Shown: positions 34,871 through 44,016 of the stretch, piece after piece
How positions within the stretch are numbered: the first letter of the stretch is position 1
Layout of the letters: each line of letters starts with the position of its first letter
Assembly (NCBI RefSeq): GCF_003627955.1
Contig: NZ_RBWS01000024.1
Span: forward strand, 1 to 64,000
Direction: 5' to 3'
Length of the DNA: 64,000 nt
From: Sphingobacterium puteale
GTDB lineage: Bacteria > Bacteroidota > Bacteroidia > Sphingobacteriales > Sphingobacteriaceae
Program-made: the position numbers and the translations under genes
The notes under the pieces: generated by a model
Databases searched by the model: none
Told to the model about the DNA's origin: nothing
Seen by the model: the letters and a program-made list of their open reading frames with translations, nothing else

Positions 34871-37800
34871 TTAAAGATTAAAATTTAGGCCAAACATAAA
34901 AGTGCGCGTACGGGGGTAGGTCTGCCGGTTATCGATCCCGGGTGTCAATCCGCCCAGCCCCACCTCCGGATCGATCCCTTTGTATTTTGTCAGTACAAAC
35001 ACATTGTTCATTGTGGCATAGACCTTAAGATTTTTCACAGGTATATTTTTGACCGGTAGGTTATACGCTAGCGTGACGTAGGCCAAACGTAGAAAACTTC
35101 CATTCTCCAGATAGCGATCTGACAGGTAATGCGCATTGATGTCCGTCATCCGTTCAGTCTCCAGTACACTGGCGAGCAGATTTTTTTGGCCTGCATTTCC
35201 GACGACATTCGAATGGCGTGCACGCGTAGCATTCAAGATCTTCTGACCAAAGGTTCCCTGAAACATGCCCGTTAAAGAAAAGCTTTTATAGGATAGGCTA
35301 TTGTTCCAGCCCAGCGTCAATTTCGGCTGCGGACTTCCCGTTACGGTCTGATCTTTCTTTTGCGGGGTGATCGTGGTCTCGCCGGTACGTTCACCGGTCT
35401 TTTCATCCCGCGCATAGAATACAGACACACCATTATCGTTATAGCCAGCCCATTCCCAGGTATAGAATTGCCCGATGGGCGCACCCGGCGTCAAACGCTG
35501 CTGAAAAAAATTACTTTGACCGGCCCCACCTAGATCCGAAAGCTCAATATAATCCTGAGTGAACTGCTGATTGGCAATGCTCACGACCTTATTACTGTTA
35601 TGCGACAGTACCAGTCCAGTATTCCATTTGAACTGCTCTTTATCAATAGCTTTTGCATTTAGTGTAAGCTCAATCCCTCGGTTTTCAATTTCGCCCACAT
35701 TGGCTGTCAGTATCGGAAAGATGTATTTCGACTGGCTTACCTGATAATCGTAGATCAGATCATTTGTTTTCTTCTTGTACAGTTCCAATGATCCCGTGAG
35801 GCGATTATTGACGAATCCAAAATCCAGTCCGAGATTGATCATGCTGGTAGTTTCCCATTTTAGATCCGGATTGCTATTTCGCAGTACCTGCAATGTCCGC
35901 AATGGACTTATCAAGCCTTGCGCATTCACATAATCAAAGAACTTCGAAGATGCCCCTTGGACACTTTGTGCGGTAAAGGCATCAAAGCCGAGCGAATTCC
36001 CACTTACACCATATCCCGCACGCAACTTTAAGTCATCAAAAATCCCCATTTCACGAATAAAGGATTCCTCAGAAAGCCGCCATGCGGCAGATACCGAAGG
36101 AAAGGTGGCCCAACGGTTATTGGTACCAAAAGCTGATGAACCATCGCGCCGTACTGTGGCCTGGAATAGATATTTGCTGTTATAGGCGTAATTTATCCGT
36201 CCGTAGACCGAGATCATGCGCAAAGTCGAAAGATAATAATTTCCAAAGCCCAGCAGATCGACCACATTCGCCATTCCCGGATTATAGTAACTTAAATCAT
36301 CATTGTAGTAATCGGACGTCGTCAGTTGGAAGCCATCGTTGTTGTTATTCTCTTCCCAGGAGTAGCCCGCCAGAGCCGACACTTTATGTTGACCGGCAAA
36401 TGTTTTTTCATTGTTCAGGTTCATTTCCATCACTTTGCGTTCGTCTTCTACCGCAGCACGGATAGACTTGCCATTTTGTCCGCGTGCAGCCATTGAAAAC
36501 ATGGAGTTGTACTGCGCATTGTTGAATTGCCTGTTTTGCAGGGAAAGATCAATGTTATACTTCAGTCCCGGCAATATTTCATAGCCCAATTTGGCATGCG
36601 CTTGCAGTACTTTGGTTTTGGAAAAATTTGTATTTTCCTCGATCAGCGATACCGGATTGGCATATTGTGAGCGGTCAGGTTTTTCAAACCAGGAGCCATC
36701 GGCTTTTTTGACAGGAGATACCGGCAGATAGTAGTACATGCCATCATACACACTGAGTCCTTGATCCAGGGCGAGTACATCGTTCTGTTTGGTGATACTC
36801 GCATTGATATTAAAGGAAGCAGTCAACCGGTCGTTAAGCGCTTTGGTTTGCAAAAAAGCCCGGGCGATCTGCCGCCCCATATCCGTTCCCTTAATGACAC
36901 CGTTATTTTTGATCGTATTAAGGCTGATGCTATATTGAGTTTTTTCGGTTCCACCCAGGATTGAAATATTATGGTTATTAGACACTCCTATTCGTTCCAC
37001 TTCACGCTGCCAGTCGGTATCGGCCCCTAGATCATCCGTGGGCTCCATGGAAAAACCATTGTCTTTAACATACGAGCGATATTGCGCTGCATTCATCATC
37101 TCGTAATGTTTGGCCACCTTGTCTATCGCCAGGTAACCATTGTAACTGATGTTTGTCTGACCTGACTTTCCACGTTTGGTGGTAACAATGATAACGCCAT
37201 TAGCTGCTTTGGATCCATAAATTGCTGTAGCTGAAGCATCCCGTAGCACATCGATGGAGGCGATATCGTCCGGCGCTATCAAAGCCAGAGACGCCCCGGG
37301 GACACCATCAATAACATAATAAGGTTCCATCGCTTCACCACTACGCAATGTTGAAGCTCCTCTGAGGCTGATGGAAGGCGTTGCATTGGGATTACTATTG
37401 TTTGTCGAAATCGTTAAACCCGCCACTTTGCCCTGAAGCATCTGCGCTGGCGAAGTAAATACACCAACATTGGCGTCTTCAGCTTTGATGGTGCTGATCG
37501 AACTGGTTACGTCTTTTCGGGACACACGGCCATAGCCGATGACAACTTCATCCAGTTTAACCGAACTTTGCTGCAGTTTTACACTGAGCGACAATGGCTT
37601 TCTGGCCTCAATAACGAAACCCGATAAGGTGTCCGCCTGAAACCCGACGGCGGAAAACACAAATTGATACCCACCCCGTTCGACTAAGTTCTGAAAATGG
37701 AATAAGCCTTGGCTATTTGTACTTGTCGTCACGCTTTGGCCTCCATTTACCTGGATAGCCTTCACGCTTACACCCGGAAGAAATTCACCTCTTTCATTCT

Positions 37801-37909
37801 GTACAGCTCCCTTCACTTGATCCTGCTGGGCATGTACATGACCCAGTCCAGCAGAAAGCAGCGCAAGAACAAGCAGGTTCTTTTTTTGTGGATTAGTTTT
37901 TTTGAGCAT
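34871..37909 (-). CDS. SusC/RagA TonB-linked outer membrane transporter lacking an STN domain
   Basis: A 1012-aa outer-membrane transporter. After the signal peptide (to ~HVHAQ) it enters the carboxypeptidase-regulatory-like domain directly (~33-110, VKGAVQNERGEFLPGVSV). The plug follows with DDIASIDVLRDASATAIYG and VIIVTTKRG, then the barrel ending MFGLNFNL. There is no STN signalling domain, although the gene lies 5 bp after a fecR-like gene and downstream of an ECF sigma gene. This is odd, because FecR-controlled SusC proteins normally carry STN. The same unit includes SusD and a purple-acid-phosphatase-like enzyme. Confidence 0.95.
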   Translation of the reverse strand: MLKKTNPQKKNLLVLALLSAGLGHVHAQQDQVKGAVQNERGEFLPGVSVKAIQVNGGQSVTTSTNSQGLFHFQNLVERGGYQFVFSAVGFQADTLSGFVIEARKPLSLSVKLQQSSVKLDEVVIGYGRVSRKDVTSSISTIKAEDANVGVFTSPAQMLQGKVAGLTISTNNSNPNATPSISLRGASTLRSGEAMEPYYVIDGVPGASLALIAPDDIASIDVLRDASATAIYGSKAANGVIIVTTKRGKSGQTNISYNGYLAIDKVAKHYEMMNAAQYRSYVKDNGFSMEPTDDLGADTDWQREVERIGVSNNHNISILGGTEKTQYSISLNTIKNNGVIKGTDMGRQIARAFLQTKALNDRLTASFNINASITKQNDVLALDQGLSVYDGMYYYLPVSPVKKADGSWFEKPDRSQYANPVSLIEENTNFSKTKVLQAHAKLGYEILPGLKYNIDLSLQNRQFNNAQYNSMFSMAARGQNGKSIRAAVEDERKVMEMNLNNEKTFAGQHKVSALAGYSWEENNNNDGFQLTTSDYYNDDLSYYNPGMANVVDLLGFGNYYLSTLRMISVYGRINYAYNSKYLFQATVRRDGSSAFGTNNRWATFPSVSAAWRLSEESFIREMGIFDDLKLRAGYGVSGNSLGFDAFTAQSVQGASSKFFDYVNAQGLISPLRTLQVLRNSNPDLKWETTSMINLGLDFGFVNNRLTGSLELYKKKTNDLIYDYQVSQSKYIFPILTANVGEIENRGIELTLNAKAIDKEQFKWNTGLVLSHNSNKVVSIANQQFTQDYIELSDLGGAGQSNFFQQRLTPGAPIGQFYTWEWAGYNDNGVSVFYARDEKTGERTGETTITPQKKDQTVTGSPQPKLTLGWNNSLSYKSFSLTGMFQGTFGQKILNATRARHSNVVGNAGQKNLLASVLETERMTDINAHYLSDRYLENGSFLRLAYVTLAYNLPVKNIPVKNLKVYATMNNVFVLTKYKGIDPEVGLGGLTPGIDNRQTYPRTRTFMFGLNFNL

Positions 37910-37914
37910 ATCTG

Positions 37915-38973
37915 TTAGTTGTTTAAATTTTCGGTTTTCGTTTTTTCCTGTTTATAAAGGGTATAACTTCCATCGGGATTTGTGACATAGCGCAATTCAT
38001 TGATCAGGCAGATTGTTGTCAGGATATCCTTCAATTTCTCTTTGTGTATATCGATCTCTCCTGTATAATGAATCTCGGAAATCAGGTGATCGGCGATATG
38101 GATCTTATGTCCAAAAGCATTCTCTAGCCCCTGGAGCACGATAGGCATGGGGATATTTTTCAGGTTTAACAGCTCGGTTGCTGACAGATCAGGTTCTTTT
38201 GCGATACGCTTTTTACGCGGTATCTCCACGGTTGTAAGCCCCCGTCTGTTCACAGACAGTCTCTGTCCGGGGCCATTCAGAAATACCTCCCTGAAACGGT
38301 TAGAGACAGAGGATATAAGCACCTTGCCTGTATGTAGGGCTACGGTCACGGCTTTATTCTGCATAGAAGTATTGATCGTAAAGGAAGTACCGAGCGCTGT
38401 GGTTTTAGTCCCGGCGGCAAACACAGAAAATGGGCGCCCGGGATCAGAAGCGACATCAAAGTAAGCTTTACCGACCAGCTGTATATCTCTGCTCTTGCCT
38501 GTAAATTCTTTCGTGTACCGAATATGACTTCGAGAAAATAACCGCACACGGGACCCGTCAGGTAAGTCCAGCAGCATGCTTTGTGGATTCTTATTTTCAA
38601 TTAGCGTCCAACTGGTATCTTTGTCTGCAGCTGGCTGTTGCGCCACAGCGCCCCCTTTATTGGATAGAGCAGGTTCCTCTTTGGTCCACTGGCTGATAAA
38701 ATGAAAGGAAAAAAACACAAGAACCGCTGCTGCCGCTGTATAACGCAACATACGAACGACCCTATGTTTACGAATGATCTTCCGCTCTTTCCGCTGCTCC
38801 GCTGCCAGAATTTCTTTCTGGATGAATGACAGCATTTTATCCCCGGGAATCTGTTTATCGGACTTTGCTCCATCGAATTGCGCCCAATCTTCGTCCTTGA
38901 AAAGACCGTTTATTAAGAACGGCATTTTCCATATCTTCTTTCGGATGTTATCCTGCTTTTTATCCTGCTTCAT
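37915..38973 (-). CDS. FecR family anti-sigma factor
   Basis: A 352-aa inner-membrane protein. The N-terminal cytoplasmic part (~1-65) contains the basic stretch AAEQRKERKIIRKHRVVRM. One membrane span (~73-90, YTAAAAVLVFFSFHFI) follows, then a FecR domain (~130-230, LDLPDGSRVRLFSRSHIRY, GKAYFDVASD) and a C-terminal DUF4974/STN-like domain (~268-345, NLKNIPMPIVLQGLENAFG). It should restrain the ECF sigma factor encoded 83 bp upstream. Its usual outer-membrane signalling partner, an STN-bearing SusC, is not the gene next door, so the input signal is unclear. Confidence 0.9.
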   Translation of the reverse strand: MKQDKKQDNIRKKIWKMPFLINGLFKDEDWAQFDGAKSDKQIPGDKMLSFIQKEILAAEQRKERKIIRKHRVVRMLRYTAAAAVLVFFSFHFISQWTKEEPALSNKGGAVAQQPAADKDTSWTLIENKNPQSMLLDLPDGSRVRLFSRSHIRYTKEFTGKSRDIQLVGKAYFDVASDPGRPFSVFAAGTKTTALGTSFTINTSMQNKAVTVALHTGKVLISSVSNRFREVFLNGPGQRLSVNRRGLTTVEIPRKKRIAKEPDLSATELLNLKNIPMPIVLQGLENAFGHKIHIADHLISEIHYTGEIDIHKEKLKDILTTICLINELRYVTNPDGSYTLYKQEKTKTENLNN

Positions 38974-39056
38974 ATACCTATTACGCAGGCCAAAGCCCTA
39001 TCCCTTACTTCTTAACAATTATTTAATACAGGTAAGGTTTTCTTAATATTAAGGAC

Positions 39057-39581
39057 TTATAACATAATCGTATAGAGGTGCTGTTTAAGCTGCAAAAGTG
39101 CTTTGCTGATATGTTGTTCCACTGTTTTGGTGGAAATGGAAAAGCGGGCGGCGATTTCTTTGTGTGAAAGCCCTTCTTTACGGCTGAGTTCAAAAACTTT
39201 TCGACGCATATTGGGCATATTCTGGATATCCATCTCCATGATACGGAGCAGATCCTTACTTTCAACGGAGTTTATCAGACTATCTGTAAATGGGGTAACA
39301 GCAGTCTGGCCTTCATATTTAAATCTGGCCGCTTCTTTACGTAATAAGTCTATCATTACCTGTCTTGCCATTCCAAAAAGCTGAACCAGAATAACACGTT
39401 GCTCGTCCAGCTTCGCTCTCTGATTCCATAACCTAATGAATGTAAGCTGTGTAACCTCTTGGGCGATGTATTCCGATTGTGTCCGCTTGAGCACAAAACC
39501 ATAAATCTGTGTATGATATTGTTCATAAACTAGATTGAAACTTTTCTGATTATCGGATTTAATGGATTTGATATGTTCCAT
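39057..39581 (-). CDS. ECF RNA polymerase sigma factor
   Basis: A 174-aa ECF sigma factor. Region 2 (~15-80) has SFNLVYEQYHTQIYGFVLKR and AQEVTQLTFIRLWNQR. Region 4 (~120-170) has MPNMRRKVFELSRKEGLSH then KEIAARFSISTKTVEQHISKA. It is the first gene of the leftward sigma-FecR-SusC-SusD-phosphatase unit and starts with ATG. Length is normal for the SusC-linked subfamily. Confidence 0.92.
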   Translation of the reverse strand: MEHIKSIKSDNQKSFNLVYEQYHTQIYGFVLKRTQSEYIAQEVTQLTFIRLWNQRAKLDEQRVILVQLFGMARQVMIDLLRKEAARFKYEGQTAVTPFTDSLINSVESKDLLRIMEMDIQNMPNMRRKVFELSRKEGLSHKEIAARFSISTKTVEQHISKALLQLKQHLYTIML

Positions 39582-39940
39582 GCTGCTCCAAAATTAACGG
39601 GCCTAATGTTAATTTTTTATAAAGGTTTGGTAAATTAATGCCTTTCATAAAAAACATGAATTCCTAAGGAACCATGGCTATTTAAGTTGGACCCTGAATG
39701 GCTATTCCCAGTCCATGGCATAGGCAACTTACTTTCCTTCATGCCTGTTTTCATTGAAAAACAACGCTTCCACTCAGGACCAGCTGTTCAGCATACAGCA
39801 GCGTGCCCCCGAATCGTTTATTTCGTCCTCCTATTGCCGACTTTTGATCCAGTAAAGCAGATTCAGCTCGTATAAAAATTGTTTAACAGCTGGATTACAC
39901 CACAATATTTTGTAGTTTTAACACACGAACAAAACAAAAA
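39582..39940. other. 359-bp divergent intergenic region
   Basis: It separates the leftward sigma gene from the rightward small lipoprotein gene and should hold both promoters. I translated the minus strand and saw only short stop-interrupted frames; a 62-codon plus-strand frame at 39687 shows no recognisable motif. No repeats or RNA were recognised. Confidence 0.4.
39589..39596 (-). promoter_or_regulatory. Possible -7 box of the second sigma unit
   Basis: On the minus strand TAATTTTG matches the TAnnTTTG consensus, but it ends only 7 bp before the ATG at 39581, which would imply a nearly leaderless mRNA. No good -33 TTTG at 19-20 bp was found. Confidence 0.25.
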
Positions 39941-40291
39941 ATGAGCAATAGGATATTTATTAAAGGAATTATTGGAATTTTTATTTTGGCGAGTGCGAGT
40001 TCATGCTCTAGTCAGAAGAATACAGTTCATATGGAACAACAAGTTTCACAACAAGAAGTTATAGGAACCATTACCGCCATTGAAAACGGAAAAGATGGAT
40101 ATATGGCAACCGTTAAGGATAAAAAGGGTGCAATTTCGATTGTAACCATAAGTATTGTCAATCTCCAGAAATCAGGTGGAACATTCAAACGTTACAATAT
40201 TGGTGATAGGATCCAAGCCAAAGGAGAATTTTGGAGAGACCAGGCCGGTGTCATGCATATCACTGCCAAGTCTATAAAGGAAGTCAAATAG
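39941..40291 (+). CDS. Small lipoprotein of unknown function, OB-fold-like
   Basis: A 116-aa protein with a type II signal peptide (lipobox ASSC at ~22, then SSQKNTVHMEQ). The mature part is beta-rich: GTITAIENGKDGYMATVKDK, VTISIVNLQ, YNIGDRIQAKGEFWRD and MHITAKSIKEV. It reads like a five-stranded OB-fold (compare small nucleic-acid-like or DUF-type OB lipoproteins). I do not recognise a named family and no function can be assigned. It is monocistronic, with its own terminator 32 bp downstream. Confidence 0.75.
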   Translation: MSNRIFIKGIIGIFILASASSCSSQKNTVHMEQQVSQQEVIGTITAIENGKDGYMATVKDKKGAISIVTISIVNLQKSGGTFKRYNIGDRIQAKGEFWRDQAGVMHITAKSIKEVK

Positions 40292-40322
40292 ATTTATTTC
40301 CAGTCTGCCGAATGTGCATAGG

Positions 40323-40357
40323 ATAAAAGGACGGCCGGCGAAAGTCCGTCCTTTTAT
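40323..40357. terminator. Bidirectional terminator between convergent genes
   Basis: A 12-bp stem, ATAAAAGGACGG / CCGTCCTTTTAT, has an 11-nt loop. A-rich and T-rich edges allow it to work in both directions, for the small lipoprotein gene (plus) and the TlpA series (minus). Confidence 0.85.
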
Positions 40358-40404
40358 TTGTCATAACCAAATCAATCGAATCCAGTCCGCGATATCTTAT
40401 CTTT

Positions 40405-41478
40405 TTAGTTATCAAAAAGTTCCTTCAGTTTTTCACTCAATGTCTCACCACGTAGGTCTTTGGCAATAATCACACCGTTGGGATCAACAAGCAAGGTACT
40501 CGGGATTCCCATAATACCATAGTAAGAAGAGACTTCATTATTAAAACCTTTTAGATCAGAAACCTGAGTCCAGGGCATCGCATCGTCCTTAATGGCCTTT
40601 TTCCATTTGTCTTCATTATCATCCAGTGAAATACCCAAAACCGTAAAGTTCTTATCTTTATATTTATTGTATTCTTTCAAGACGTTGGGATTCTCTTGCC
40701 GGCATGGCCCACACCAGCTTGCCCAAAAATCAACGAGTACATATTTTCCTTTAAACGATGAGAATGACACTAATTTTTTGTCGAGGTCTGCCTGCGAAAA
40801 ATTTAACATTGCAGTACCGATAGCACTACGTTTTAATATGTCTAATCTATTGGCTAGCGCTTTTCCCTGCATGGTATTTTTCATCGCTGCTGATAATATG
40901 GCATATAAGGGTTGAATGTCTTCATACTTACCCACCATAGCACGGTCAGCAACTAAACTAAGGCTATAAAAACTGGACGGATACTTTTTGATATATTCTG
41001 CGGCGCGTTCCCTTCTAATATTTCTGAAATTACTAATCTTCGCTTCAATTTGCTTTTTTTCTTCCGCGGTCGCTTTTCCATACTGTTGATAGAGCGGATT
41101 TTCCTGATCTGTTATATCTTGTAAAGAGTTTTGATAGGCATCGGCTTCGTCTTGTAGGGAAGATCCTTTTACTTGTAGTTTGTCTAATTCTTCTGCCGTT
41201 CCGGTTAAAGACATATTTTTTGCTTCTGCAAAAAATTCAACATACCGTTCTGGAAACATGATGGAAATTTTCTGCGGTTCATGGATTGCTGCTGACCAGG
41301 TAAACTGGCCGCCTTTAGTCTGAACGGTGTCCATTTTGGGCGCTCCGTTTACTGATCTATAAAAGACGATCTCCCCATCTTTTAATCCTTTAATATTTCC
41401 GTTGAGCTGCGCTTTCTGAGCCCATGCAGTGCAGGTCACTACTAGTAATCCTGCCGTTAATTTAATTTTGTTTATCAT
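40405..41478 (-). CDS. DUF4369/TlpA-like thiol-disulfide oxidoreductase (third of three)
   Basis: A 357-aa periplasmic protein with a signal peptide (to ~CTAWA). Residues ~22-110 form a DUF4369 beta-domain (AQLNGNIKGLKDGEIVFYRS) and ~120-215 a helical linker. Residues ~225-357 form a thioredoxin-like TlpA domain with the active site ASWCGPCRQ (C256, C259) and GIPSTLLVDPNG around the cis-proline. It is the last gene of the third sigma-FecR-SusCD unit and paralogous to the two genes upstream, but the CGPC site differs from their CVPC. Its likely role is reduction or isomerisation of disulfides or thiols linked to the imported substrate. Confidence 0.88.
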   Translation of the reverse strand: MINKIKLTAGLLVVTCTAWAQKAQLNGNIKGLKDGEIVFYRSVNGAPKMDTVQTKGGQFTWSAAIHEPQKISIMFPERYVEFFAEAKNMSLTGTAEELDKLQVKGSSLQDEADAYQNSLQDITDQENPLYQQYGKATAEEKKQIEAKISNFRNIRRERAAEYIKKYPSSFYSLSLVADRAMVGKYEDIQPLYAILSAAMKNTMQGKALANRLDILKRSAIGTAMLNFSQADLDKKLVSFSSFKGKYVLVDFWASWCGPCRQENPNVLKEYNKYKDKNFTVLGISLDDNEDKWKKAIKDDAMPWTQVSDLKGFNNEVSSYYGIMGIPSTLLVDPNGVIIAKDLRGETLSEKLKELFDN

Positions 41479-41516
41479 TTAATATTTTTTTATATGTGAT
41501 CATAATCCTGTTATGT

Positions 41517-42716
41517 CTATCGGAATATTTCAGTGAGCTTTTGATCGAGGTCTGCATCCGTGCCGGCGCCACTACCATAGCGTCCAATGATTAGGCCTTG
41601 AGGATCGATCAATATTTTTGTTGGTAATGTAGATATGCCGTATTGACCACCGATGTAATTATCATCCCGCTCTCCTTTTCGTAATTTCTCGATATTTTGT
41701 CCTGACAACACGTGCTTCCATACAGCAATCTTATCATCTTCGACAGCTTTTCGCCATGCCTTTTCATTCCCATCATCAGATGCTACACCAATGATTTCAA
41801 GGCCTTTTTCCTGGTATTTAGTATAAAGGGCCAGTAAATGTGGATTTCCTTTACGACAAGGCACACACCAACTTGCCCAAAAGTCCAGCAATACATATTT
41901 GCCTTTGTGAGCCGATAAAGTTAATGGGGTACCATTGATGTCTGTACTTGTAAAATCGGGCGCATTTACCCCCACAGACCCACGGCGAATGGCCTGTATC
42001 TTAGATTGGACATAACGACCTGCGATACTGTGTTTGGCTCCAGTGCTGAGGGCTTCATATCTTTTCGCAGACTCTTCCACCGGCAACTGGCCTACTGCAT
42101 ACATCAGTCGATTTGCGGCGGTAAATCCGTTAGGATAATGTTCCAATACTTGATCCTCGGTCGCACGAATTTGTGCATGAAATGGCTCCATTTCTTTCTG
42201 AACAGCATTCATTTCAGCCCGTATAATTTTTGACGATGCCGTATCTTTCTGTTCTCCTATTGCCAGGTATTTCTCCACCACACGATTATAGTGTTGTTGA
42301 GCGGGTTGCATATTGATCCGGATGCTGGCTTGTTTTTTATTGAGCATTTCTTGTTCCGCATTGGAAATAGAGCCTTTAAGCTCGCCTAGCCCAAATTGGT
42401 TGTAATCGATGGTTAACGTCATCTCTCCGGGCTCAAGAATAAGGGGTAAACGCTTATTTGCTGAGCGTTCGCTCTTTTTTTCCATCAAAACTTCGGCTTG
42501 CGTGGGGTAGGCGAGCTGTCCTGTGAAGACAAATTTCCCTTGATTTAACTGCATGCTATCCATCCGTCCATTTTCGCCGTCTGCAATCGAGAGGTAGATA
42601 TAACCATCCGCTTTTCCAGCTACTTTTCCAATTAGCGTAAATGATTTGGACTGCGCGAAAAGTGGCCCTGCCACCAATAGTAAGCTAATTTGTATTATGA
42701 TTTTTATTGCCTTCAT
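41517..42716 (-). CDS. DUF4369/TlpA-like thiol-disulfide oxidoreductase (second of three)
   Basis: A 399-aa protein. I start it at ATG 42716 (MKAIKIIIQISLLLVAGPLF), which gives a signal peptide. The frame extends to 42743 but that would overlap the upstream gene by 20 bp. A DUF4369 domain occupies ~24-115, a long helical linker follows (~118-240), and the TlpA domain covers ~248-399 with ASWCVPCRK (C284, C287) and ISTLPTKILIDPQG. It closely resembles the gene upstream in the C-terminal half, including the ending YGSGAGTDADLDQKLTEIF, so the pair arose by tandem duplication. Confidence 0.87.
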   Translation of the reverse strand: MKAIKIIIQISLLLVAGPLFAQSKSFTLIGKVAGKADGYIYLSIADGENGRMDSMQLNQGKFVFTGQLAYPTQAEVLMEKKSERSANKRLPLILEPGEMTLTIDYNQFGLGELKGSISNAEQEMLNKKQASIRINMQPAQQHYNRVVEKYLAIGEQKDTASSKIIRAEMNAVQKEMEPFHAQIRATEDQVLEHYPNGFTAANRLMYAVGQLPVEESAKRYEALSTGAKHSIAGRYVQSKIQAIRRGSVGVNAPDFTSTDINGTPLTLSAHKGKYVLLDFWASWCVPCRKGNPHLLALYTKYQEKGLEIIGVASDDGNEKAWRKAVEDDKIAVWKHVLSGQNIEKLRKGERDDNYIGGQYGISTLPTKILIDPQGLIIGRYGSGAGTDADLDQKLTEIFR

Positions 42717-42723
42717 CTGTAAA

Positions 42724-43926
42724 TTATTTACCAAAAACTGCATTCAATTTTGCATCAAGATCAGCATCAGATCCGCCTCCGGAACCATAGCGACCAATAA
42801 TAACGCCTTGGGGGTCAATCAATATTTTGGTGGGAAGCGTATGGATCCCATAATGTTCGGATATGTCCTGCGAGCGGTCGATGACGTTGTTTTCCATTTT
42901 AAGTCCACGAAGAACATGTTTCCAGATCTGTATCTGATCCTGCTCCACCGCTTTCTTCCAGGCAGCTTCGTTACGGTCGTCATCAGAAATACCGATGATC
43001 TCAAAACCGGCATCTTTATATTTATTATAAACGCTGATCAAATGTGGATTTCCCTGTCTACAGGGCACACACCAGCTCGCCCAAAAATCGAGTAGCACAT
43101 ATTTGCCCCTGTAATCTGCCAAACTAAGAGGTTTACCATCTATGTCAGGTTTCGAAAAGACATAGGCCGGGTTCCCTGGGGACCCGCTACGCATTTTTTT
43201 GATTTCATCAAAGACCTCTTTTCCATAACTGCTGTTTTTTACGTCGGAAGTGAAAGAATGGTATACTTTTTCAGCTTCCGCCAATGTCATCCCCGATATC
43301 TTAAAACGCATCAGATAGGCAGATACAATAGACTGTGGGTTTTTCGCAATAAAGTCGCGGTCTATTTCTTCCTGCTGCTTTTGGAAAGGTTCAAACTTGT
43401 CCCGGAAAGCATAGTTATCAATTTTCATTGCCTCTACCTTCTTTTCCATTTCTTTTAGCGTTTTGCTTGCTTTGGCATATTCTTCATTGCGCTTCTGATA
43501 CTCTGCACGCAACGGCTCCATGGCTTTATTGATCGGTGCCTTTTGCTCATCGAGGCTTTTTAACTTATCGTTCTCTTTTGATCCGGTAAGTATGCTTTTA
43601 TTTATACTGTCCGGATCAAGCGTCATTTTCATTGTTGTAGGTTCAAGAACAACTGAAAAGATATTGTCAAACGAAAGTGCCTGCCCGCCCAAGCTGATAT
43701 AGCCAAATGTTGGCCCGGCAACGGCTCCCGTAAACTTGAACTTCCCGTTAGCAACTACGACACTGTCTTTTATTTGATTATCGTTACCCGTACCATAAGA
43801 CAGATGGACATACTTTCCGTTCAGCTCTGGGGCCAGTCCGTTAATCACAAATTTCTTTTGGGCTGACACGGTTAACGAAGTCATCATTACGGCCATAAGC
43901 GCTATAAATTTATTGCTAGTATTCAT
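42724..43926 (-). CDS. DUF4369/TlpA-like thiol-disulfide oxidoreductase (first of three)
   Basis: A 400-aa protein with a signal peptide (to ~TVSAQ). DUF4369 occupies ~25-115. A coiled-coil-like Lys/Glu-rich helical linker (~118-190) includes RNEEYAKASKTLKEMEKKVE. The TlpA thioredoxin domain (~250-400) has ASWCVPCRQ (C286, C289) and HTLPTKILIDPQG. It starts 90 bp after the upstream susD gene and its stop lies 7 bp before the start of the next paralogue. It is the first of three thioredoxin-fold genes attached to a SusCD transporter. Confidence 0.88.
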   Translation of the reverse strand: MNTSNKFIALMAVMMTSLTVSAQKKFVINGLAPELNGKYVHLSYGTGNDNQIKDSVVVANGKFKFTGAVAGPTFGYISLGGQALSFDNIFSVVLEPTTMKMTLDPDSINKSILTGSKENDKLKSLDEQKAPINKAMEPLRAEYQKRNEEYAKASKTLKEMEKKVEAMKIDNYAFRDKFEPFQKQQEEIDRDFIAKNPQSIVSAYLMRFKISGMTLAEAEKVYHSFTSDVKNSSYGKEVFDEIKKMRSGSPGNPAYVFSKPDIDGKPLSLADYRGKYVLLDFWASWCVPCRQGNPHLISVYNKYKDAGFEIIGISDDDRNEAAWKKAVEQDQIQIWKHVLRGLKMENNVIDRSQDISEHYGIHTLPTKILIDPQGVIIGRYGSGGGSDADLDAKLNAVFGK

Positions 43927-44016
43927 GTTTTATCTCTTTAATTTTTAGTTTTTGTTTATTCCTGTCAATACTTTTTAAGCCAGGCATATCTGCTATTCTG
44001 TTGGTGTCAATTATAG

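Noticed and set aside
39687..39875. 62-codon plus-strand frame in the divergent intergenic region
   Set aside because: Composition and sequence show no protein-like motif; the region should hold promoters instead.
42717..42743. 9-codon extension of the second TlpA-like gene
   Set aside because: It overlaps the end of the upstream paralogue and delays the signal peptide; ATG 42716 is better.
40405..43926. Possibility that the three TlpA-like genes are one gene broken by frameshifts
   Set aside because: Each has its own signal peptide, complete DUF4369 and thioredoxin domains and a CxxC site.
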